From assembly GCF_037200945.1 (NCBI RefSeq), contig NZ_JBBCGP010000001.1:2230501-2294500 (forward strand): a DNA stretch of 64,000 nt, given 5' to 3'. The position numbers were made by a program, and so were the translations under genes. Positions 8,036 to 16,212 of the stretch are shown here, piece after piece; position 1 is the first letter of the stretch, and each line of letters begins with the position of its first letter. The notes under the pieces are model-generated. The model saw only the letters and a program-made list of their open reading frames with translations. It was not told where the DNA came from and made no database searches. Source of the DNA: Methylovirgula sp. (lineage in GTDB: Bacteria > Pseudomonadota > Alphaproteobacteria > Rhizobiales > Beijerinckiaceae).

Positions 8036-9271
8036 ATGGGCGGCGCCCTCCATGTCTACAAGCGCGAGAACTCGCGCTTCTGGCAGTGCGCGGCTTTTCT
8101 CGGCGGCCGCAACCATCGCATCTCCACCAAGGAAGAGAGCCTCGACCGCGCGAAGGATATAGCGGAGGACTGGTATCTCGGCCTCAGGGGCAAGCACAAA
8201 GCCGGGATGCTCAAAAATGAAAAGCGGTTCCGCGACGCGGCGGAACAGTTCCGCCTTGAATTCGAAACCATCACCGAGGGCGAACGCAGCGAGGTTTACG
8301 TCGAAGGACACTGGCGGCGACTGAAGCTTTATCTCCTCCCATTCTTCGGCGAGATGGGATTGTCGGAGATCACCGCTGGAAAAGTGCAGGAATATCGCAT
8401 CTGGCGTCGCCAGCAAGCGATGGAAAAATTCGGCAAGCCGGCGGCGCGTAACACGCTACATCAGGAAATCGTCTGCCTTCGGCAGACACTGAAGACAGCC
8501 TTGCGGCACGGGTGGCTTCAATATCTTCCCGACCTGTCCGAGCCCTATCGTGCTTCCGCGAAAATTTCGCATCGCGCTTGGTTTTCGCCGGAGGAGTATC
8601 GCAAGCTTTATGAGGCGACCGGGCAGAGGGCAAAGAAGCCACCGAAACCAAGATGGAAATGGGCATGCGAGCAATTGCATGACTTCGTTTTGTTCATGGC
8701 GAATACGGGCCTTCGGCCTGACGAGGCGTTGCGGCTGGAGTTTCGCGACGTGAGTATTGTCAAGGATCACGCGACCAGCGAAACAATCCTGGAAATCGAG
8801 GTGCGCGGGAAGAGGGGCGTCGGCTACTGCAAAAGCACCAAGGGCGCTGTGTTCCCGTTCAAGCGATTGCTGGAGCGGAAGCGGCCTAAATTTGAAGAGG
8901 GCGTTCCTTACGAGGGCGTGTCGGAAAAGCAAGTCGCGCTGTTCAAGCCGGGTCCGAAGGACAGGCTGTTTCCGCGATCGCATCACGACCTGTTCAATAT
9001 CATCCTCGACGAGGAAGACCTTAAGTTCGACCGCGAAGGCCAGCGCCGGACGGCCTACAGCCTTCGCCATACCTACATCTGCCTGCGGCTTATGGAAGGG
9101 GCCGACATCTACCAGATCGCGAAAAACTGCCGGACGAGCGTCGAGATGATCGAGAAATACTACGCCTCGCACATCAAGAATCGCCTCGATGCCGCCGCGA
9201 TCAATGTCCGCCGCAAGAAGCCGCCGAAACAGAGGGTAAAAGAGGCGCGGAGCAGGGAATTAGCGGTTTAA
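8036..9271 (+). CDS. int: Tyrosine recombinase (island integrase)
   Basis: A phage-type integrase of 411 aa from the ATG at 8036 (an earlier ATG at 8003 adds eleven residues). The N-terminal part resembles a SAM-like core-binding domain. The catalytic domain shows the first arginine in TGLRPDEALRLEF, the RHxY box as YSLRHTYICLRL, and the nucleophile region MIEKYY near the C-terminus. It lies about 140 bases inside attL and reads inward, the usual place for the integrase of a tRNA-targeted island. The likely target is the anticodon stem-loop of tRNA-Leu(UAA), read from the flanking att cores. The replacement tRNA gene follows 58 bases after its stop. Confidence 0.9.
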   Translation: MGGALHVYKRENSRFWQCAAFLGGRNHRISTKEESLDRAKDIAEDWYLGLRGKHKAGMLKNEKRFRDAAEQFRLEFETITEGERSEVYVEGHWRRLKLYLLPFFGEMGLSEITAGKVQEYRIWRRQQAMEKFGKPAARNTLHQEIVCLRQTLKTALRHGWLQYLPDLSEPYRASAKISHRAWFSPEEYRKLYEATGQRAKKPPKPRWKWACEQLHDFVLFMANTGLRPDEALRLEFRDVSIVKDHATSETILEIEVRGKRGVGYCKSTKGAVFPFKRLLERKRPKFEEGVPYEGVSEKQVALFKPGPKDRLFPRSHHDLFNIILDEEDLKFDREGQRRTAYSLRHTYICLRLMEGADIYQIAKNCRTSVEMIEKYYASHIKNRLDAAAINVRRKKPPKQRVKEARSRELAV

Positions 9272-9329
9272 TTGCGCGCGGTTCTACAGCCTTGGCCTCC
9301 GCGAGATCAGCGGCTATACAGGACGTGAT

Positions 9330-9653
9330 GCGGGCGTGGCGAAATTGGTAGACGCAACGGACTTAAGCAATTGAGTGCCCTCCGGGAAACCGAAGGAGCA
9401 GAACTGCCCAAATTCGGGGAAACCGGTCAAAGGCAATCCCGAGCCAAGCGCTCCGTCCGAACGGACGGCGCGAAGGTGTAGAGACTAGACGGGCAGCACC
9501 TAAGGCGCGAACGCGCTAGGGTGAAGGGATAGTCCAGACCACGAACTCGCCTGACAGCGCGAACGCGCAAGGCGGGGCGGCGCAAGCCGAAGTGGTACGA
9601 AAATCCGTAGGGCTGAAAGGCCTGTGCCGGTTCGAGTCCGGCCGCCCGCACCA
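9330..9653 (+). tRNA. tRNA-Leu(UAA) with group I intron, replacement copy carried by the island
   Basis: The exons are 9330-9364 and 9600-9653. Spliced, they form a full class II tRNA: acceptor GCGGGCG/CGCCCGC, discriminator A and encoded CCA, anticodon stem ACGGA/TCCGT, loop CTTAAAA with anticodon TAA, a long variable arm (GGGCT-GAAA-GGCCT) and T stem GCCGG/CCGGC. The 5' exon differs from the split chromosomal copy by one base in 35, while the variable arm differs at several positions, so this is a homologous gene of other origin. It presumably restores UUA decoding lost when the island cut the chromosomal gene. Confidence 0.93.
9365..9599 (+). ncRNA. Group I intron in the tRNA-Leu(UAA) anticodon loop
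   Basis: A 235-nt intron sits between U34 and A35 of the anticodon, the position used by the cyanobacterial and plastid tRNA-Leu(UAA) introns. The 5' exon ends in U and the intron ends in G (9599), as group I chemistry requires; GAGT at 9373-9376 can pair with the exon end through a U-G wobble (P1). Core elements are visible: P-like sequence at 9411-9424, Q AATCCCGAGCC at 9435-9445, R GTAGAGACTAGACGG at 9478-9492 and S AAGGGATAGTCC at 9524-9535, with GACTA/TAGTC forming P7. There is no room for a homing endonuclease. Size and core suggest the small bacterial tRNA intron class (IC3). Confidence 0.9.
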
Positions 9654-9902
9654 GTCCCTTTATCCGCTCTAGCGGTTAGTCCCTTGAATTGATTTCGCGA
9701 TCCGCCGAGCGTGGTTGTCGTCCGCTTGCATGGAAGCAATTGGGCAGACCGAAACGGGAAATTTTTGTGCCGGGGGCTGCATCCGAGCTAACCTATTGTT
9801 GCGCAGGCGTTTGTCGGACTTCATTTGGCAGGACGATGTGCTAATCTAAGCAATAGCCGCATTCGGTTGCGGTCTTTGGTTCTTTGTCTGGTTAGCGATT
9901 GA

Positions 9903-10331
9903 ATGGATACTTTAACGAAAGCCGAGCGTAGCGAACGAATGTCTCGCATTCGCAGCAAGGATACGAAGCCCGAAATGGTTGTCCGCCGGGCCTTGCACGC
10001 ATTGGGATATCGTTACCGTCTCCATCGACGGAATTTGCCGGGTGCACCCGATATCGTGTTTCCTTCACGTCGAAAGGTGATCTTCGTCCATGGTTGCTTT
10101 TGGCATGGCCATGAGGGCTGCAAGGTGGCGAATGTTCCCAAGAGCAGGCAACAATATTGGCTTGAGAAGTTTGCCAGGAATAAGGTTCGGGACCACGCCA
10201 ACCTTGAAGCATTGCGGCAGGCGGGTTGGGACGCTTTGGTTATCTGGGAATGCGAGACAAAAGCGCCCGAAAGAATAGCAACCAAGGCTGAAAGCTTCCT
10301 CTCGCCCGCCGCGAAGGAGCGCTTTCAATAA
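9903..10331 (+). CDS. vsr: Vsr-family DNA mismatch endonuclease
   Basis: A 142-aa nuclease of the very-short-patch repair family, which nicks beside T:G mismatches left by deamination of C5-methylcytosine. Residues matching the Escherichia coli catalytic and zinc sites are present: E25, D50 (APDIVF), H63 and C65 (VHGCFWHGH), H68, H70, C73 and C117. Vsr genes normally overlap a dcm methyltransferase; here the methyltransferase is 3 kb away and convergent, with a kinase and a receiver protein between. The stop shares a base with the kinase start (TAATG), so the three genes form one coupled operon. A restriction role in place of repair is possible. Confidence 0.93.
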   Translation: MDTLTKAERSERMSRIRSKDTKPEMVVRRALHALGYRYRLHRRNLPGAPDIVFPSRRKVIFVHGCFWHGHEGCKVANVPKSRQQYWLEKFARNKVRDHANLEALRQAGWDALVIWECETKAPERIATKAESFLSPAAKERFQ

Positions 10332-12700
10332 TGTCCAGTCGCGAAAAGCCACCAGCTACGGAAGAGCTGCATTTCGACGTCAGCACGGGACTCAAACGCG
10401 TCCTAGGGCGAGAACTGATAACTGACCATGAAGTTGCGATTTTCGAGATGGTCAAGAATTCTTTCGATGCGGGTGCTGATACCGTCCACATCCATTTTGA
10501 AAACGACAGCGTCATTGTTGCCGATAACGGCACGGGCATGTCCTATGATGACCTGAATAACAAATGGCTGTTTGTCGCTTATTCAGCAAAGCGAAATGAG
10601 GAAAGTAGCGACTTCCGGCAACAGGCAGCCGACAGGCATGTAGCGGGAAGCAAGGGGATTGGAAGGTTCTCCTCTGACCGGCTCGGTGAAGAGCTAACCT
10701 TGCAGACCATAGCCAAAGGTGCGCCGAGCATCGTCCATCGGCTTGATATTAATTGGCAGCGTTTTGAGAAGGATGACAAGGAGCATTTTGAAGACATCCC
10801 CGTTACCTACAAGGCCGCGCGCGACTTTGAGGTTCCAAAGACTCTCCAGAGGTTTGCGTCGAGCCTGAGGAGTGGCACCGTCATCGAGCTTCGCAAACTC
10901 CGAAACAAATGGAACCGCGCCGAACTGTTGGCTTTGAAATCCTCGCTTGCCAAACTGATCAATCCGTTTGGCGCCGAGACCGACAGCTTCAACATTTATA
11001 TTAGCGCGCCTGCGGAACTCGCAGAGGACAAGCGGGTCGGAAAACAAGCAGCACAAGAGGAAGAAGAGCCTCTCGCTCGTGAAATCGTAAACGGGCGAGT
11101 TGGAAATTTCATTTTTGCTGATCTTCAGGAAAAAACGACATTTATCCAAGTTTCCATCGTCAATGGATACCTCGACACGACGCTCACCGACCGAGGCGAG
11201 GTGGTGTACAAAATTCGCGAGCCGAATCCTTATCGTCACCTGGGGAATTCCGGTTTCAAATGTGAAATTTACTATTTGAACCGTTCGTCAAAGCTAACTT
11301 TTGCGCGAAGAGTCGGCTTGCCGTCCGTAAATTTCGGTTCGGTGTTTTTATTCCGTAACGGCTTCCGCGTTTATCCAATCGGGGAAGTAACAGACGATTG
11401 GTTCGGCTTCGACCGAAGGAAGCAGCAGGGTTATAACAGGTTTCTTGGAACGCGTGACGTGATCGGTCGCGTCGATGTGTATGGTTCGGAAACCGAATTC
11501 CAGGAGGCGTCGAGCCGAAACCAAGGACTCATCGAGAATGCTGCCGTCAAGGAACTCAACAAAGCCGTTATGGAGCACGGCCTTAAGCGGTTGGAAAAAT
11601 ACGTTGTGCCGGTTTCCTGGGCCGACAAGGGCGAAGCCGATTCAAGCGATTTGTCACGGCTATTGAATGATCCCGGCCGGGCGCGTGTTGTCGCTGCGGT
11701 CGCAAACCTCGTTGACCGTGACGATGTTGAACTACAGGAGTATAGCACGCGCCTCATCGGGCTCTTGAATGAACGTTCAGAAGAGTTCGAATCCTCTATC
11801 GTCAATCTTCGATCAATCGCAGAGAAAACGGGCGACAAGTCTTTCATTGATAAAATCGAAAAGGCGGAGAAGCGCTTTGAAGCGCTCAGAAAATCGGAGG
11901 CTGAGGCCAGGAAGATAGCTGATCGCGAGCGCACAGTGGCGGCGCAGGCTACTGACCGAGCTGTTCGAGCCGAGGCCGAAATTGAGACTGAACGCCGTCG
12001 ATCTTTGTTCCTGGAATCTGTCGTCAGCCTCGATGTTGCGACAATCTTAAACCTCCATCATCAGGTAACGATTTATGCGGTCGATATAGGCCAGCAGATC
12101 GAAAACTTGCTCGCGTCGACGCAGGGCCAAAAACAGGTGCCGCGAGAGGCTGTTCTCGTAGCGCTTGAGCAAATGGCGTTTCTCAACCGCAAAGTGCTTG
12201 CCGTTACGAAGTTCGCTGCGAAAGCGAACTTCAAGCTGGAATCTGAAAAGATAAACGCAAACCTGCCCGAGTTTATAACCGAGTACATAACGAACGTTGC
12301 CAAGGCCGCTGTAAGTTCGCGCATACGCATAGACGTGTCTAACGACCATGCAGGCATGCGCCTGCGTTTCAATCCGATGGACGTCTCAATCATCATTGAT
12401 AACCTGGTGAGCAACGCGCGCAAGGCGAAGGCGTCGCGAATTTCGTTCCAGATTTCTAGCCTCGACAAAGACAGCGTGACTATCCGTGTCGCGGACAACG
12501 GCCAAGGGTTGGCAAGAGGCGTTGATCCGGCGCGTATTTTTGAGATGGGCTACACAACGACGCGTGGCTCCGGCCTCGGGCTTTACCACGTCCGGCAAGT
12601 CCTCGGACAGATGGGCGGCAGCATTGAATTGGATGAAAGCAACAAAGCGCAGGGCGTTTCCTTCATTATTAAAATTGTTGGCGAGAAGAGGTCAAAATGA
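10331..12700 (+). CDS. Double-GHKL histidine kinase-like ATPase
   Basis: A 789-aa soluble protein with two GHKL ATPase domains. The N-terminal one (about residues 15-200) is of Hsp90/MORC/MutL type, with EMVKNSFDAGA (39-49), DNGTGM (65-70) and SKGIGRFS (107-114). A middle region and a long charged coiled coil (about 490-560) lead to a HisKA-like helix with NLHHQV, then a histidine kinase ATPase with DNLVSNARKAKA, ADNGQGL and a TTTRGSGLGLYHV lid. No membrane span is visible, so it should sense something cytoplasmic. It is coupled by ATGA overlap to the receiver gene, its probable partner. I do not recognise a named family; linkage to Vsr and a DNA methyltransferase suggests a defence role. Confidence 0.85.
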   Translation: MSSREKPPATEELHFDVSTGLKRVLGRELITDHEVAIFEMVKNSFDAGADTVHIHFENDSVIVADNGTGMSYDDLNNKWLFVAYSAKRNEESSDFRQQAADRHVAGSKGIGRFSSDRLGEELTLQTIAKGAPSIVHRLDINWQRFEKDDKEHFEDIPVTYKAARDFEVPKTLQRFASSLRSGTVIELRKLRNKWNRAELLALKSSLAKLINPFGAETDSFNIYISAPAELAEDKRVGKQAAQEEEEPLAREIVNGRVGNFIFADLQEKTTFIQVSIVNGYLDTTLTDRGEVVYKIREPNPYRHLGNSGFKCEIYYLNRSSKLTFARRVGLPSVNFGSVFLFRNGFRVYPIGEVTDDWFGFDRRKQQGYNRFLGTRDVIGRVDVYGSETEFQEASSRNQGLIENAAVKELNKAVMEHGLKRLEKYVVPVSWADKGEADSSDLSRLLNDPGRARVVAAVANLVDRDDVELQEYSTRLIGLLNERSEEFESSIVNLRSIAEKTGDKSFIDKIEKAEKRFEALRKSEAEARKIADRERTVAAQATDRAVRAEAEIETERRRSLFLESVVSLDVATILNLHHQVTIYAVDIGQQIENLLASTQGQKQVPREAVLVALEQMAFLNRKVLAVTKFAAKANFKLESEKINANLPEFITEYITNVAKAAVSSRIRIDVSNDHAGMRLRFNPMDVSIIIDNLVSNARKAKASRISFQISSLDKDSVTIRVADNGQGLARGVDPARIFEMGYTTTRGSGLGLYHVRQVLGQMGGSIELDESNKAQGVSFIIKIVGEKRSK

Positions 12701-13626
12701 GGCTCAATTTCAACGCCATTTGGGTTGATGACCAACTTGACCGGGTAAGAGCGCAGGCCCACCCGATCTCGGAGCACATGGAAAGGCAAGGTTTCGAATT
12801 CAATCCGACATATTGCGAGTCGATTGACGACGTACGCGTTCGCATTGCAGAAAGTGTATTCAACGACGAGATCGATCTGGTTTTAGTCGATTGGGACCTT
12901 GGAAATGACGTATGGGGACAAAATGTCATCGACGAAATTCGAGCTAAAATTCCTTATAAAGACGTAATTTTTTATTCAGCGCACACGTCGCCGGACGATC
13001 TACGAGGCCTTGCGGCTGCCGCCCATATTGATGGTATCTTCTACACAACACGAGGAGAACTCGTCGATGAAATCATCAACGTGTTCGACTCGTTGGTACA
13101 AAAGGTGCTCGATCTCGATCATACTCGGGGAATTGTGATGGGAGCGACGAGCGACATTGATCACATGATTGGCGAGTGCCTTCGCCTTGCACACGGGCGT
13201 CTCGATCTTGATGGCAAGAAGGAACTCGTCAAGACGGGAATCAAATTCATTGATGATCGGCTGAAAGATTTTACGAAGCGTGTCGAGAAGTTGAGGAATA
13301 CAACTGAATTGGACGAACTACTCGAAGCTCATGTTATATTTAGCGCACACGACCGCCTTCACATGCTTTCTCGCATACTTAAGCTGGATACTTTTAGTGA
13401 ACATGCCTCGGCTCGTGCCTCGGTTACGACCTACATGCAGGAAGTAGTTCCGGATAGAAACCTCCTGGGCCACGAAGTTGCGGAGCCGGGCGAGGGACCC
13501 AAAAAGGTCCTCAACGCCAAAGGCGAGGCGATCGGCGTCGACGAAGCTCGGGAATTGCGTCGGACTATTCTAGCCTTGCGCTCTGACTTCAGGGCGCTGT
13601 TCGCCGCCCTTGGAGGCGGTGATTGA
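12697..13626 (+). CDS. Receiver-domain protein with HEPN-like C-terminal domain
   Basis: A 309-aa protein. Residues 1-135 form a response-regulator receiver: acidic pair D11-D12, probable phospho-acceptor D65 in LVLVDWDLG and S94 in FYSAHT; the conserved lysine is replaced (FYTTRG). No DNA-binding domain follows. The last 170 residues look all-helical and contain R254-N-L-L-G-H259, which fits the R-x4-6-H catalytic motif of HEPN ribonucleases with the usual polar residue after arginine, followed by a long amphipathic helix. This suggests a phosphorylation-controlled RNase, by analogy with other defence systems; HEPN is my inference from the motif. Its 3' end overlaps the convergent methyltransferase gene by 57 bases. 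Confidence 0.8.
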   Translation: MRLNFNAIWVDDQLDRVRAQAHPISEHMERQGFEFNPTYCESIDDVRVRIAESVFNDEIDLVLVDWDLGNDVWGQNVIDEIRAKIPYKDVIFYSAHTSPDDLRGLAAAAHIDGIFYTTRGELVDEIINVFDSLVQKVLDLDHTRGIVMGATSDIDHMIGECLRLAHGRLDLDGKKELVKTGIKFIDDRLKDFTKRVEKLRNTTELDELLEAHVIFSAHDRLHMLSRILKLDTFSEHASARASVTTYMQEVVPDRNLLGHEVAEPGEGPKKVLNAKGEAIGVDEARELRRTILALRSDFRALFAALGGGD

Positions 13627-14901
13627 TTTTGCTTTTAGCTTCCGGCTTTTCTTCGCCGGGGCAGAGAGCACTTCCATAAGCATCTCGCCGATGGCCTTGG
13701 CCACGACGGGCGGCACGGCATTCGCGACCTGCGTGAACCGTGGCACTTCCTTTCGCCGGAGATGGCCACCGGTAGTGTACTTGCCTTGGAATTCAAACCA
13801 GTCCGGAAAGCTTTGAAGCCGCGCATTCTCGCGGACCGTGAGTGTGCGCGGCTCATTATAGTGTATCAAGTCATCGGGCATGCTCGTAATCGTGGGCGAT
13901 GGCCGGTCGGGATCGAGCACGCGCAAGGCGCGCTTTTTCAACCCATATCGCTGCCTCGTCTCTTCGCTAATGGTAATATTTAAGCGCCCCTCGGCGTGGC
14001 TTAGCGCAATTATATCTTCGAAACGCTTCGCGACTTTGGTCGTATGGCGCGCTAAGCGCAGGTTGTTCATTTCTGGCGCGCCTTGATGCATTAGCTTTTG
14101 GTATTGCGTGCGCGGCCGCAGGTATCTCACTTCCTCGAAGCCCTTTGAATCTTTCGAGCCCTGGGTGCCCCCCCGCCGAATTTCCAAATCCGAAATCGCG
14201 GACCAAGACGACACAGGCACGGTGACTCCTAAAGACCTTAGGAATGAAGGCAGCCGTTCCCTGAGCAGCTCGAACGGATTGCGATCGTATGTGCCGGGTT
14301 TCAGTGCGATCAGGAAGTAGCGAACACGAGATTGGGGTACGCCAAACTGCGAAAGGTCCAATATTCCTTCGAAGACGTCGTAAGACGAAGATAATTTTTG
14401 GCGAAGCTGTTGCGAATAATTCTTCACCCCGCCTTCGACATCAAAGTCAGCAGTGAAACCACGTACGTTCTCTATGACGACGATACGCGGCTTCAGCAGG
14501 TCAACGAGCCTTAGGTAGTAGGAAAACAATTTATTCCTAGGATCGTCGTGCCGGCGGCGGCCTGCGGAAGAAAAGCCCTGGCATGGGGGGCCACCGACTA
14601 GCACATCGACTGAGCCCGCCATCGAGCCGAGTTCGTTCCGGTAGGCGTCTATGAGTTTGGTGATCGAAATCGGTTGCTTTGGTAGCCAACGCGGCCACGA
14701 GAACTTGTACGGTGCTGTGCCCTCGATCAAATTGGTTTTGAGGGTTTCAAAAGCAAATTTATCATGTTCGATGGCGAAGCGGGCTGTTAGGCCAGCTTGC
14801 ATGAGACCAAGCGAGAGTCCCCCGCAACCAGCGAAGGCATCCGCGAAGACAATCTTTCTTTTAGTGCGTTTTGACATTGATGTTACACAGTATGGAGACA
14901 T
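13570..14901 (-). CDS. dcm: C5 cytosine-specific DNA methyltransferase
   Basis: A 443-aa enzyme that transfers methyl from S-adenosylmethionine to cytosine C5. Motif I is FADAFAGCGGLSLG, motif IV GGPPCQGFSSAGRR with catalytic C107, motif VI VVIENVRGF, motif VIII QSRVRYFLIAL and motif X VANAVPPVVAKAIGEM; the target-recognition region lies between VIII and X. An ATG at 14877 is an equally good start and neither has a clear ribosome site. It is convergent with the Vsr-kinase-receiver operon and overlaps it tail to tail. Presumably it makes the self-mark that the partner nuclease reads; its target sequence cannot be told from here. Confidence 0.93.
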   Translation of the reverse strand: MSPYCVTSMSKRTKRKIVFADAFAGCGGLSLGLMQAGLTARFAIEHDKFAFETLKTNLIEGTAPYKFSWPRWLPKQPISITKLIDAYRNELGSMAGSVDVLVGGPPCQGFSSAGRRRHDDPRNKLFSYYLRLVDLLKPRIVVIENVRGFTADFDVEGGVKNYSQQLRQKLSSSYDVFEGILDLSQFGVPQSRVRYFLIALKPGTYDRNPFELLRERLPSFLRSLGVTVPVSSWSAISDLEIRRGGTQGSKDSKGFEEVRYLRPRTQYQKLMHQGAPEMNNLRLARHTTKVAKRFEDIIALSHAEGRLNITISEETRQRYGLKKRALRVLDPDRPSPTITSMPDDLIHYNEPRTLTVRENARLQSFPDWFEFQGKYTTGGHLRRKEVPRFTQVANAVPPVVAKAIGEMLMEVLSAPAKKSRKLKAKSITASKGGEQRPEVRAQG

Positions 14902-15012
14902 TGCATCGTGAGCGCCAGGCTAGACTTCAAGTGTTCCTATTTCGTTGACGACCGTTGCATGACAGACACGCCCGTTTGCTGGCAGAAAAGGCGGCTTTGA
15001 GAGTCGGTTAGC

Positions 15013-15270
15013 TCACTGCGTAGCGGAGTAAAACTGGGCATTGCCCTTGTAAATAGCTGACAAGATTTCGAACGGCGTGCAGGCGACAATGCTGCACATC
15101 GCCTTTTCTCCGCGCGACCGATCGAGACTGTGAGTCAACTCGGCCTCAAGCACCTGCTTGCGTTCGTGCAGCGCGCGAAGCAAACTCGCGCGTTGAAGGG
15201 CATCATTTGTCGTTGGCGGGAATACGATGACGATATCGGCATCACTTCCCTTCCAAATTGGGCGCCATCT
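15013..15270 (-). pseudogene. Unrecognised reading-frame remnant
   Basis: The 600 bases between the methyltransferase gene and the next small gene have no complete gene. On the minus strand an open stretch of about 86 codons with no start codon reads like protein (SDADIVIVFPP, then LLRALHERKQVLEAELTHSLDRS) and ends at TGA 15013-15015. It could be the end of a gene whose start has been lost or frameshifted; a second minus-strand frame (15135-15335) overlaps its upstream part. I do not recognise the family, and chance openness in GC-rich DNA is possible. Confidence 0.25.
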
Positions 15271-15503
15271 TTATAGACCAGTGTCTCGATATGGATGGGC
15301 GAGGCGCCAATTTCCCGGTTATACGGCCGCCTCATTCTGTTACATCATCCGCTGGATTCGACAGGCATCACTGTCGCTTCGGAAATTGGGTATCGCGAGA
15401 AGCCAACAAGGCCAGCTTTCGGCCGAACATCTTTTTCGCGTTAGTCGGGTGTAATGGGGCAGGGCAGCTTTCGATGTTCTGTTTGGATCGAACGCCGAAA
15501 TGT

Positions 15504-15797
15504 TCATGCTTCCGCCCGAACAAATGCAATTGTCTCATTGACCATGTCGACTTGTGACGTTTTCCAGCTCGCCATCTCCCATGCCAGGGCATGAGAGTGT
15601 CCGCCGCGTTGGCCCTGATTGGCCCACCAAGGGCGATGGATGCGGGCGCTGTCGGGCAGGCTAAAGCCCAGAATCCGTTCGATGTCGCCGAATGTCGCCC
15701 GCCATTCGAGGCCGGTAAGCCCCGCGAGATAGCTATGCAACGGCGCATATTTGCCACGTTGCGCAGCTTGCCGAAGCAGCTCTCGTCTCGCGATCAT
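15504..15797 (-). CDS. Small conserved protein, DUF7662-like
   Basis: A 97-aa protein with the pattern KYAPLHSYLAGL, then EWRATFGDIERILGFSLP, ARIHRPWWANQ, GGHSHALAWEMASWKTSQV and a short C-terminal strand. As far as I recall this is the family called DUF7662, widespread and of unknown function, in which the WWAN and HS-A-AW motifs are the conserved part. The ATG at 15797 is chosen because TAGGAGAG lies five bases upstream; the frame extends further but without a better start. It reads towards the methyltransferase side of the island and has no close partner. Confidence 0.75.
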   Translation of the reverse strand: MIARRELLRQAAQRGKYAPLHSYLAGLTGLEWRATFGDIERILGFSLPDSARIHRPWWANQGQRGGHSHALAWEMASWKTSQVDMVNETIAFVRAEA

Positions 15798-16212
15798 TAT
15801 TACTCTCCTAAGTAAGTTAGTACCTACATACCTAACGCGTCGTGTCAGCATGGTCAAGGGTGGCGGGAAAATTTAGCGCGCCCGGCATTGCCGGACCGGG
15901 CTCTCGCATCCCGAGCCCCAGGATCCCGTGCCGGGATTCCGTGTCTCGGCCCTTCGGGCGTCGATCCCTCGCGCAAGTCTGACAGCCTGCGGCTGACTTC
16001 TTTCCGTTAAGCCATTTCGGGGCCTGCGGCCCCCCGGCCGTCAAGGCCAGGCAAGCGCCGGCGCGCGTCTCCCCGTTCTTCCTCCCTGCGGTCGTGCAGA
16101 ACGGGTGATCCCCCTCGCGCGCCGTCGGCCTGTGACGGCCAACCCCCGCTCATTGCCGCGTGGCTAGTCGGTTTGCAGCAGCGCGCAAACCGCAAGCCAA
16201 AAGGGACAGGCA
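15798..16212. other. Non-coding region upstream of ardC
   Basis: About 415 GC-rich bases without a convincing gene. They hold a short inverted repeat ATCCCG-TGC-CGGGAT (15923-15937) and several GGCC-rich palindromes. The promoter of the minus-strand DUF7662-like gene should lie at its left end and that of ardC at its right end. I see no clear promoter boxes and no transposon ends. Confidence 0.5.

Noticed and set aside
15368..15757. 129-codon minus-strand frame
   Set aside because: Shadow of the DUF7662-like gene in another frame.
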